Positions 1 through 5,118 of a stretch of 5,520 nt of DNA are shown here, piece after piece. Source of the stretch: an archaeon. GTDB lineage: Archaea > Nanobdellota > Nanobdellia > Woesearchaeales > GW2011-AR9. The DNA is taken from NCBI GenBank assembly GCA_020053615.1, contig JAGVMW010000129.1:1-5520 (forward strand), read 5' to 3'. How positions within the stretch are numbered: the first letter of the stretch is position 1; the number at the start of each line of letters is the position of its first letter. The translations under genes were made by a program, and so were the position numbers. The notes under the pieces were generated by a model. The model ran no database searches. It saw nothing but the letters and a program-made list of their open reading frames with translations, and was not told the DNA's origin.

Positions 1-14
1 AAGTCAGAAAATGG

Positions 15-59
15 AAAAACACCAATGATTTTAGAGGACAAAACCTCTAAAATTTGGTG
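15..59 (-). terminator. Hairpin plus T-run terminator after the RT gene
   Basis: Positions 28-37 and 44-53 form a perfect 10-bp stem with a 6-nt loop. It is extended by a 6-bp outer stem (20-25 with 54-59) across a 2-nt bulge. Read on the minus strand, the hairpin is followed directly by five T (19-15). This is the layout of an intrinsic terminator and it lies about 50 nt past the RT stop codon, so it probably marks the end of the DGR transcript. Termination activity is inferred from structure only. Confidence 0.6.
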
Positions 60-110
60 CTGGAATGACTTCTTTATGTATCGTTAACTCCCCACTACCA
101 ACTCCAATTT

Positions 111-1143
111 TCATTGAATAAATTCTTGATTCATTTCATGGATTAACCTCTGCCGGTAGTTGTAAGTATTAGCCTGTTTAACATAAGCCAACCATCCGAA
201 TACGCATCGAAAAATAATATCTGAGTCTATCTCTCCGGATAAATATGCTCTTCTAAAAGCATCTATTTTGCAATTAAATTTATGCATGTTTTTCTTTCTG
301 ATTAAGCGATGATGATTAAATATCCTAAATCCCAAAAAGTTTATCCCGGAACAAACCGGTAGAATTTTAGATTTGTCTGGATGAAGTTTTAATTGCAAAT
401 ATTGGTTGAGAAAAGTGTCAATTAGAGATTGATAAAAAGATAACTGATTTTTTATCTTGATTGAGGATCACAAAATCATCGACATATCTTAGATAATATT
501 TGGCTTTAAGCTTGTGTTTTACAAACTGGTCTAATTCATTCAAATAGACATTAGCGAAAAATTGGCTGGTTAAATTTCCTAGAGGCATACCAATGTCTTT
601 CTGACCAGAGAAATAATTGTTCAGAATTGTTTTAATCAGCCATATAACTCTTATATCTTTAATTTTTCGTTGAATTATATTTAAGAGGACCTGATGATTG
701 ACAGCTTCGAAATAATGCCGAATATCTGCTTTGAATACAAAACAATTTCGAGTGTTATTTTTGGAAACTTTCCTTTTGAAATGGTCAAATCTTTTGATTG
801 CTTTTAACGTGCCTTTGCCTTTCCGATTGGCGTAAGAATCATAAATGAAGACTTTATTAAAGATTGGTTCAATAATGTTGTACAGGGCATGATGCACAAT
901 CCGATCTCTGAAATCGGACTTGCTGATGGTTCTGGTTTTTGGGTCGCGAATAACAAAAGTTTTTAGTGGTTGGGGCTGATAAATGTGAAACAATAACTCG
1001 TTTCTCAACTGAAAGAGATTATCTTTTAAATCTTTTTCAAATTTAATCACATAAAGTTTCAGAGTTTTCCCTTGTTTTGCCCTATGAAAAGCCAATTCCA
1101 AATTTTTATAAGAACAAACCTGAGAATATAGGTCATCATCCAT
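111..1143 (-). CDS. DGR-type reverse transcriptase, interrupted by a one-base frameshift
   Basis: This RNA-dependent DNA polymerase would copy TR RNA into adenine-mutagenised cDNA. The first frame (1143-418) holds the finger and palm motifs: FKADIRHYFE with catalytic Asp140, IGMPLGNLTSQ at residues 184-194 followed by FFANVYLNELDQFVKH, and YVDD at 220-223. The LGNLTSQ...LNELDQF pattern is that of the DGR/group II-like RT branch. The frame is lost in an A6 run (plus-strand T448-453). Removing one A joins DKNQLSFYQSLIDTF to LHPDKSKI and INFLGFRIF (motifs 6 and 7) in the second frame (ends at 111), giving about 343 aa, a normal DGR RT size. The cause may be a homopolymer sequencing error, a real inactivating mutation, or slippage. 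The ATG at 1143 has no clear Shine-Dalgarno. The gene starts about 45 nt after TR, the usual DGR order. Identity is very secure; functional state is not. Confidence 0.95.
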
Positions 1144-1185
1144 TTTGTAGTAGAGTTTAGGGTAAAGTAAAATCCCAGCCGTAGT

Positions 1186-1282
1186 GAATCTATTCCGAGG
1201 ACACGACCGTTGTTGTTGAAGTTGTAGTTGCCGTTAAGGTTGTTGTTGATGTAGTTGTTGCCAAGGACCAGTCAGCGCCCCT
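1186..1282 (-). repeat. DGR template repeat (TR)
   Basis: This is the non-coding donor repeat. It aligns without gaps to VR at a fixed offset of 489 bp. The core, 1195-1282 (88 bp), has 13 mismatches. Twelve fall at adenines of the minus strand (nine A to G, three A to T) out of 27 adenines; the other is a G to A at 1262. The 1186-1194 end, equivalent to the IMH* segment, adds two A to G changes and one T to G. In the target gene's frame TR reads as Asn-rich: eleven AAC codons and two TAC codons between fixed Leu, Ile, Phe and Gly codons. AAC can mutate at its first two bases without ever giving a stop. In the same frame TR also has a TGA codon (1274-1272), where VR has TGG. Confidence 0.95.
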
Positions 1283-1300
1283 AAGTGGCCCCCTCACTTA
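1282..1300 (-). other. Hairpin at the upstream edge of TR
   Basis: TAAGTG (1282-1287) and CACTTA (1295-1300) form a perfect 6-bp stem around a 7-nt GC-rich loop. TR/VR identity ends exactly at its base, so it may help define where the template copy stops in the TR RNA. Role inferred. Confidence 0.4.
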
Positions 1301-1335
1301 AACGAGCACTGCCCCTTCATCAAGCTGTTGGAGCT

Positions 1336-1345
1336 GTATTTTATG
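1336..1345 (-). promoter_or_regulatory. Weak TATA-like element upstream of TR
   Basis: The minus strand reads CATAAAATAC here, about 55 nt before TR. An archaeal start site 25 nt downstream would produce an RNA beginning roughly 30 nt ahead of TR. The match is weak. TR could equally be transcribed from the target-gene promoter or from the TTTAAA-containing repeats at 1436-1465. Confidence 0.2.
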
Positions 1346-1435
1346 ACCCAAAATGGCCTTCGTGAGAGGACGTGTAGATCCAAGCTAGTTCCGCTCATGA
1401 TTGATTATGAGCAGGCAGCTGGGACAATCAACTAA

Positions 1436-1465
1436 AAAGAGTTTGATTTAAAAGAGTTTGATTTA
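1436..1465. repeat. 15-bp perfect tandem repeat (two copies)
   Basis: AAAGAGTTTGATTTA occurs twice back to back (1436-1450, 1451-1465). It sits just past the target-gene stop on the minus strand. There each unit carries a TTTAAA-type box that could act as a weak archaeal promoter for TR RNA. It may equally be simple low-complexity slippage. The rest of 1301-1435 holds no ORF, only small inverted repeats such as CTCAT/ATGAG at 1393-1410. Confidence 0.7.
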
Positions 1466-1478
1466 AAAAAGTAACGAG

Positions 1479-1490
1479 AAAAAAAGAAAA
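1479..1490 (-). terminator. T-rich tract directly after the variable-protein stop
   Basis: On the minus strand the stop codon is followed at once by TTTTCTTTTTTT. Archaeal RNA polymerase can terminate at oligo-T tracts without a hairpin, so this may end or attenuate the target-gene mRNA before TR. No stem precedes it. Inference from composition. Confidence 0.4.
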
Positions 1491-2354
1491 TTAAGATAAT
1501 TTGACATTTCCTGCTGATACCGGCACATAGAGTTTTCCATTGAATTCAAAAGCTCTGCCCTCAGTTAAAGCTGATTGAACTTTTTCCTCAAGTGGTTTGG
1601 CTTCTGGAACTGTATTTTTCAATGCGTCCTCCTTCGGAGGAACAATGACTGGGCTCGCTTCGCTCGCCAACGACGACTCTACCCCGAGGACACGACCGTA
1701 GTTGCTGAAGCTGCAGCTGCCGTAAAGGTTGCCGTCGATGTAGATGCTGCTAAGGACCAGCCAGCGCCCCTTGGACACATCACCTAAATCATTAGCAATT
1801 CCTAAAAACATTTTACTTCCGATTTTCTTACTGAAAGAATCTAAATATTGCTCGGCTCGTTCTTTCCCACCCAAAAAAGGAATTATCATGGGATGAGCCA
1901 AAGCTTTACTGACTTTAATATCATCCGAACCAGCATTCATTAATTCTTGATGATCTCTGACAAAAACTGTTTTATCATCCGCTAAATCAAGCAATTTTAA
2001 GAATTCATCCTGAGGCATAAGCCCTGCGCCATTAACCAGACCGTTCTGGTAAACTTTTTTAAGATTTTCTAGATCTGAAAAATAATTCGGCTGGTGAGAA
2101 TAAACCACCACTGCCTTACCGGCTTTGCATCTGCCGGTAACTATAATACTCGGTTGAGTGAAGCCCTTCTGCCACAAATAATTGTTGCAATTAGGAGCAA
2201 TTTTGGCGTCAACCAGTTCTGGAATGAACCAAGGCCGGATTTTAGCTTCTACACATTCAGTGTAAGCACTTAGGATGCCGTTTAACTCTAATCTTTCAAA
2301 GACCTGAAGGTCTTGATTTCTTATACCGGCAATCGAAGTTGTTATTTTTAGCAT
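1491..2354 (-). CDS. DGR target (variable) protein containing VR
   Basis: A 287-aa protein whose diversified segment is at residues 195-224. No family name is recognised for the first 190 residues. The VR region (GRWLVL... NLYG... NYGRVLGV) resembles the C-type-lectin/formylglycine-generating-enzyme-like fold typical of DGR targets, where variable residues line a binding surface. I see no signal peptide or transmembrane segment, so a cytoplasmic location is likely. Unlike most DGR targets, VR is not at the C-terminus. About 63 residues follow: a Pro/Glu/Lys-rich linker and a short tail with AFEFNGKLYVPVSAG. The ATG at 2354 is chosen over an in-frame GTG four codons upstream, because that GTG lies inside the Shine-Dalgarno. 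The gene is divergent from alaS and is first in the DGR cassette. Its ligand is unknown. Confidence 0.9.
   Translation of the reverse strand: MLKITTSIAGIRNQDLQVFERLELNGILSAYTECVEAKIRPWFIPELVDAKIAPNCNNYLWQKGFTQPSIIVTGRCKAGKAVVVYSHQPNYFSDLENLKKVYQNGLVNGAGLMPQDEFLKLLDLADDKTVFVRDHQELMNAGSDDIKVSKALAHPMIIPFLGGKERAEQYLDSFSKKIGSKMFLGIANDLGDVSKGRWLVLSSIYIDGNLYGSCSFSNYGRVLGVESSLASEASPVIVPPKEDALKNTVPEAKPLEEKVQSALTEGRAFEFNGKLYVPVSAGNVKLS
1627..1641 (-). other. Second hairpin downstream of VR, GAA triloop
   Basis: On the target-gene strand TCCTCC-GAA-GGAGGA is a perfect 6-bp stem with a GAA triloop closed by C-G, 33 nt past the VR end. It lies within the coding sequence. Its loop matches that of the nearer hairpin, suggesting a paired target-site structure. 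Function inferred from DGR precedent. Confidence 0.55.
1652..1668 (-). other. First hairpin downstream of VR, GCGAAGC mini-hairpin
   Basis: The target-gene strand reads GGCGAGCGAAGCGAGCC, starting 6 nt beyond the VR end. It folds as GGC/GCC, then tandem G.A/A.G mismatches, then GC-GAA-GC. The d(GCGAAGC) core is a known unusually stable DNA mini-hairpin, and tandem G.A pairs stack well. In the Bordetella phage BPP-1 DGR, a hairpin or cruciform a few nt after VR is needed for target recognition; this one is in the matching place. Role inferred. Confidence 0.6.
1675..1771 (-). repeat. DGR variable repeat (VR)
   Basis: This is the recipient repeat inside the target gene. Compared with TR, codon changes in order are TGA to Trp, Gly to Ser, Asn to Ser, Asn to Ile, Asn to Asp, Asn to Gly (two changes in one codon), Asn to Tyr, Asn to Ser, Tyr to Cys, Asn to Ser, Asn to Ser and Asn to Tyr. 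Fixed residues between them (Leu, Ile, Phe, Gly) are unchanged. The conserved 3' part (1684-1699, encoding GRVLG) plus 1675-1683 is the likely IMH, the site where cDNA priming starts. All changes keep the frame open. Confidence 0.95.
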
Positions 2355-2362
2355 TTTGGGTT

Positions 2363-2368
2363 TCACCT
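2363..2368 (-). promoter_or_regulatory. Shine-Dalgarno deciding the variable-protein start
   Basis: AGGTGA lies 8 nt before the ATG at 2354. It contains the GTG that would otherwise extend the ORF by four codons. The same GGTGA core precedes the NYN gene, supporting its use as a ribosome binding site here. Confidence 0.65.
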
Positions 2369-2426
2369 TTTTGAGATTTTTAAATTATCTTTAAATTTGT
2401 TTAATAGAGAAGTAAAAAGAGGGTGG

Positions 2427-2436
2427 ATTTATAAAT
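2427..2436 (-). promoter_or_regulatory. TATA-like box in the divergent intergenic region
   Basis: ATTTATAAAT is self-complementary, so it could serve either strand. On the minus strand it would place a start about 25 nt downstream, near 2402, giving the target-gene mRNA a leader of roughly 45-50 nt that includes the Shine-Dalgarno. alaS has its own closer TATA box. TTTAAA elements at 2380-2400 are alternatives. Confidence 0.4.
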
Positions 2437-2494
2437 GTTTTGGTGGTTTATTACTTCAAAGTTACTACCCCCTGAGTAAATATTCAAAGTAATC

Positions 2495-2502
2495 TATATA
2501 AA
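2495..2502 (+). promoter_or_regulatory. Archaeal TATA box of alaS
   Basis: TATATAAA ends 24 nt before the alaS ATG. Archaeal transcription starts about 25 nt after the TATA box, so the mRNA would begin at or next to the start codon (leaderless). This agrees with the lack of any Shine-Dalgarno before this gene. Confidence 0.6.
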
Positions 2503-2526
2503 CACCCTGCTTAATTCTACCACTAA

Positions 2527-4284
2527 ATGAAATCATCTGAGCTAAAACAGAAATATCTGGACTTTTTTAAGAACAAAGGACATACTATCATTCCTTCCGC
2601 TTCGCTAATTCCAGTTAATGACCCCAGCGTTCTGTTTAATACCGCAGGAATGCAGCCATTAGTTCCATTCTTAATTGGACAGAAACATCCGCAGGGAAAA
2701 CGCTTAGTTAATGTCCAAAAATGTTTACGTACAGTAGATTTTGATAATATTGGAGATGATACTCATCACACCTTCTTCCAGATGCTTGGTAATTGGTCCT
2801 TAGGCGATTACTTCAAGAAAGAATCTATTGCCTGGAGCTTTGAGTTTCTAACTGCTCAAAAATGGTTGAGTTTACCAATAGACAAATTAGCTTTTACAGT
2901 GTATCAAGGAGATAAAGTTGTACCCAAAGATGAAGAATCAGCTGAAATTTGGAAAAGTTTAGGTGTATTCAAAGATAGGATTGCTTATTTGGGAAAAGAT
3001 AACTTCTGGAGCGCAGGAGAGAAAGGACCATGCGGACCATCTACCGAAATATTCTATTGGAAGTCCAAGAGTAAAACGCCTAAGGTATTTGATGCTAGTG
3101 ATAATAATTGGGTGGAAATCTGGAATAATGTATTTATGACTTATAATCGCAAAGAAGACGGAACTTTAGAACCGCTTAAACAAAAAAATGTAGATACGGG
3201 CATGGGTTATGAACGAACCTTAGCTGCTCTTACTGGAGAACAAAGCGCTTATGAGACAGATTTGTTTTTGCCGTTAATTAAAAAAATCGAAGAGCTTAGT
3301 AAGAAAACGTATGCCTCTGAAAAGAAAAACATGCGTATTATCGCTGACCATCTGCGAGCAGCAGTGTTTTTAATTGGAGATCAGAATGGTATCGTTCCCT
3401 CAAATGTGGATCAGGGATATGTACTTAGGCGGTTAATCCGTAAAGCGATTAGATTGGGGAAACTGATTGGAATAGGCGGATGTTTCACGGTGCAAATTGC
3501 AGAGATAGTGGTTAAAGAGTACAAAGATTCTTATCCAGAATTACATCAAAATTATTCTAAAATATTATTTGAGTTAGAAAAAGAGGAACATAAATTTAAT
3601 TCTACGTTAGAACAGGGATTGAAAGAGTTTGATAAAATAGCTGTTCAGAGTAAAATGATTTCTGGAAAGGAAGCTTTCTTATTGTTCCAAAGTTATGGCT
3701 TTCCGTTAGAGATGACGCAAGAATTAGCGGTTGAAAAGAATATTAAAGTAGATGCAGTCGGCTTCAAAAAAGAATTTGAGCATCATCAAGAATTATCCAG
3801 AGTCGGAGCAGAACAGAAATTCAAAGGCGGATTGAGCGATGCTTCTGCTGAAACCACTAAACTGCATACTGCGACTCATATTTTAAACGAAGCGTTGCGG
3901 AAAGTGCTGAAAGAAGACATTAAACAACGAGGCAGTAATATCACTTCAGAACGTCTAAGATTTGATTTCAATTTTGACCGCAAGTTAACTGAAGACGAGA
4001 TCCAGAAAATAGAAGCGGAAGTGAATAAAGTAATTAAAGAGAAATTAGAAGTAGTTAGAGAAGAAATGCCGGTAGAAAAAGCGTTTCAATCTGGAGCGCA
4101 TGGTGAATTTGGCACTAAATATCCTCCTAAAGTTTCAGTTTATACTGTGGGAAAGAATTATTCCAAAGAAATTTGCATGGGTCCGCATGTGAAGAATACT
4201 TCCGAACTGGGAAGGTTAAAGATAATTAAAGAAAAATCATCTGCTACGGGGATTAGAAGGATTAAAGCAGTGCTGGAGAAGTAA
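2527..4284 (+). CDS. alaS: Alanyl-tRNA synthetase, short bacterial type
   Basis: A class II synthetase that charges tRNA-Ala with alanine in the cytoplasm. The aminoacylation domain (about residues 1-240) shows PSASLIPVNDPSVLFNTAGM, KCLRTVDFDNIG, FFQMLGNWSLGDYF, CGPSTEIFYW and motif 3 GMGYER at 225-230. A helical tRNA-recognition domain follows (about 250-440, with GFPLEMT at 391-397). The editing domain, which removes mischarged Ser or Gly, keeps both zinc-ligand pairs: H447xxxH451 and C550xxxH554. The protein stops at SSATGIRRIKAVLEK after 585 residues, so the C-terminal C-Ala domain of the usual 850-900 aa enzymes is missing. The sequence is of bacterial, CPR-like type rather than classical archaeal; with the archaeal tRNA introns nearby this suggests transfer. 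The first ATG after the TATA box is the start. Confidence 0.97.
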   Translation: MKSSELKQKYLDFFKNKGHTIIPSASLIPVNDPSVLFNTAGMQPLVPFLIGQKHPQGKRLVNVQKCLRTVDFDNIGDDTHHTFFQMLGNWSLGDYFKKESIAWSFEFLTAQKWLSLPIDKLAFTVYQGDKVVPKDEESAEIWKSLGVFKDRIAYLGKDNFWSAGEKGPCGPSTEIFYWKSKSKTPKVFDASDNNWVEIWNNVFMTYNRKEDGTLEPLKQKNVDTGMGYERTLAALTGEQSAYETDLFLPLIKKIEELSKKTYASEKKNMRIIADHLRAAVFLIGDQNGIVPSNVDQGYVLRRLIRKAIRLGKLIGIGGCFTVQIAEIVVKEYKDSYPELHQNYSKILFELEKEEHKFNSTLEQGLKEFDKIAVQSKMISGKEAFLLFQSYGFPLEMTQELAVEKNIKVDAVGFKKEFEHHQELSRVGAEQKFKGGLSDASAETTKLHTATHILNEALRKVLKEDIKQRGSNITSERLRFDFNFDRKLTEDEIQKIEAEVNKVIKEKLEVVREEMPVEKAFQSGAHGEFGTKYPPKVSVYTVGKNYSKEICMGPHVKNTSELGRLKIIKEKSSATGIRRIKAVLEK

Positions 4285-4286
4285 AG

Positions 4287-4412
4287 TTTGTTTAGCATCA
4301 TAAGGTCGAAACGCCTACGAGTTTCATTATCTGTCCGTCGCAGGGGGATGTCCCTCACGGGGAAGCAGGACTTGCGACGTTCACGTCTAGCGTTTCGAAG
4401 ATGCTAAACAAA
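4287..4412. other. 126-bp imperfect palindrome between alaS and the NYN gene
   Basis: Starting 2 nt after the alaS stop, TTTGTTTAGCATC (4287-4299) pairs perfectly with 4400-4412. Then TCGAAACGC (4306-4314) pairs with 4390-4398. A 6-nt versus 1-nt asymmetric loop separates the two stems. Further in, CGTCGCA (4336-4342) pairs with TGCGACG (4373-4379), enclosing a G-rich tip with TCCC/GGGA. The rod is more GC-rich inside than its flanks. It could be a structured RNA, a MITE-like element with 13-bp terminal inverted repeats, or a 3'-end structure of the alaS mRNA. I cannot match it to a known family. Confidence 0.6.
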
Positions 4413-4442
4413 TACGAGAAGAGTTAAAGGTAGTCGTCTAAG

Positions 4443-4459
4443 CAAAAGAGTTACTTTTG
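4443..4459 (+). terminator. Small stem-loop before the NYN gene
   Basis: CAAAAG (4443-4448) and CTTTTG (4454-4459) form a 6-bp stem with a 5-nt loop, followed by TTT. It is weak and may only be an AT-rich chance palindrome, possibly a terminator for upstream transcription. Confidence 0.25.
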
Positions 4460-4475
4460 TTTAAAATAATTAAAA

Positions 4476-4483
4476 GAGGTGAT
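4476..4483 (+). promoter_or_regulatory. Shine-Dalgarno deciding the NYN start
   Basis: GAGGTGAT is a strong anti-16S match, 4 nt before the ATG at 4488. An in-frame GTG at 4479 lies inside it and is therefore not the start. Confidence 0.75.
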
Positions 4484-4487
4484 AAAT

Positions 4488-5009
4488 ATGCAGAAAAACA
4501 TTCAGGTAAATCAGTCGGTAGCAATTCTATGTGATGGAAATAACATCGAGAGAAGCATTCATGAGATTGCTGGGAATACAAACGCTATGATTAATTTTGA
4601 TACGCTGATTCCCAAGTTGCTTAATGGTCGAGGATTAAACCGGCTGTTCTATTTCCGCGAAGGCAGAAACATCTCTTCCAAGCTGGCGGAGAGATTGCAC
4701 ACGTTGTATTATGGCTCAGTTGTTCCTTGCCACAAGTCAGCAGATATTCCTTTATCCATCAAAGCTACGCAGTTAGCGGCTAAAGTTGATACGATAATTA
4801 TCATGTCTGGAGATTCGGATTATGTGGAATTGGTGCTGCACCTGAAAGCAGAAGGAGTGAGAGTAGAAATTGCGGCGGTAGAAGATACTACGGCGCAGAT
4901 TCTGAAAGAAGAAGCGGATTATTTCCACCCCATTACTAAAGAAGACTGGTTTGTGTTCAATCCTGGACCGATGAGAGCGATGGGCGGGAAAAGGAAAAGT
5001 CTGGAATAA
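4488..5009 (+). CDS. NYN-domain (LabA/DUF88-like) putative ribonuclease
   Basis: A 173-aa protein consisting mainly of one PIN-like NYN domain, a fold shared by metal-dependent RNases. Visible motifs are VAILCDGNNI near the N-terminus (Asp16), KSADIPLSIKA (Asp86), the hallmark IMSGDSDYVELV (Asp109, Asp111) and EEADYFHPI at 141-149. These acidic residues fit the metal-binding site of the family. No signal peptide or membrane segment is seen, and the short C-terminal tail is basic (MGGKRKSLE), possibly RNA-contacting. LabA-like proteins have varied and mostly unknown roles, so the substrate cannot be named. The gene lies 203 bp after alaS, with the large palindrome between them, and ends 10 bp from the convergent tRNA gene. 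The ATG is chosen by its Shine-Dalgarno. Confidence 0.88.
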   Translation: MQKNIQVNQSVAILCDGNNIERSIHEIAGNTNAMINFDTLIPKLLNGRGLNRLFYFREGRNISSKLAERLHTLYYGSVVPCHKSADIPLSIKATQLAAKVDTIIIMSGDSDYVELVLHLKAEGVRVEIAAVEDTTAQILKEEADYFHPITKEDWFVFNPGPMRAMGGKRKSLE

Positions 5010-5055
5010 AGAATAAATAAGCCCTTGGGGAGATTTGAACTCCCGACCTTTTCCT

Positions 5056-5076
5056 CTCTGTCATCCTTACGGAATA
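5056..5076 (-). other. tRNA-Thr intron at position 37/38 (21 nt)
   Basis: It lies at the canonical archaeal site, one base after the anticodon. Loop bases 32-35 pair only partly with the intron's 3' portion (about 3 of 4), so the bulge-helix-bulge is relaxed. The borders can shift by one base. Confidence 0.75.
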
Positions 5077-5093
5077 TACCAAGGAAACGCGCT

Positions 5094-5108
5094 TTAGTGG
5101 ATATATTC
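5094..5108 (-). other. tRNA-Thr intron in the D-loop (15 nt)
   Basis: The pre-tRNA has AGTGG (exon) pairing with CCACT (intron), flanked by the GCGC/GCGC D-stem and a 3-nt AAA bulge on the 3' side; the 5' side is a loop. This is a bulge-helix-loop. Cutting in the usual bulge positions removes GAATATATCCACTAA and leaves an ordinary 8-nt D-loop. Confidence 0.7.
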
Positions 5109-5118
5109 TACCACTGCG

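Larger units (their letters stand above)
1144..1345 (-). ncRNA. Predicted TR RNA of the DGR (approximate extent)
   Basis: DGRs need a structured RNA containing TR plus flanks as the RT template. This stretch between target gene and RT has no coding ORF and contains TR, a 6-bp hairpin at its upstream edge, and GC-rich upstream sequence unlike the AT-rich surroundings. The ends are guesses: the upstream limit is set by a weak TATA-like element and the downstream limit by the RT start codon. Confidence 0.45.

Noticed and set aside
111..1143. Two separate genes (a short RT and a 95-aa protein)
   Set aside because: The smaller one contains RT motifs 6 and 7 in order, and a single-base change joins them into a normal-length DGR RT.
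1186..1771. The 88-bp repeat pair as insertion-sequence or duplication remnants
   Set aside because: Mismatches are almost confined to adenines of one strand, and an RT lies beside the repeat, which is specific for a DGR.
1575..1787. Plus-strand 70-aa open frame
   Set aside because: It lies antisense inside the variable-protein gene, spanning VR, and its Ala/Val-rich repeat is just the reverse of the AAC-rich DGR repeat.
2355..2366. GTG start for the variable protein
   Set aside because: The GTG is part of AGGTGA, the likely ribosome binding site of the ATG at 2354. The same argument rejects the GTG at 4479 for the NYN gene.
4158..4358. Minus-strand 66-aa open frame
   Set aside because: It is antisense to the conserved end of alaS and runs into the palindrome, with no recognisable motif or ribosome binding site.
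4336..4379. SRP RNA-like tip (GGGGAAGCAGGAC)
   Set aside because: The 3' side resembles SRP helix 8, but the conserved 5' partner and GGAA tetraloop geometry are absent, and the total length is too short for an archaeal SRP RNA.
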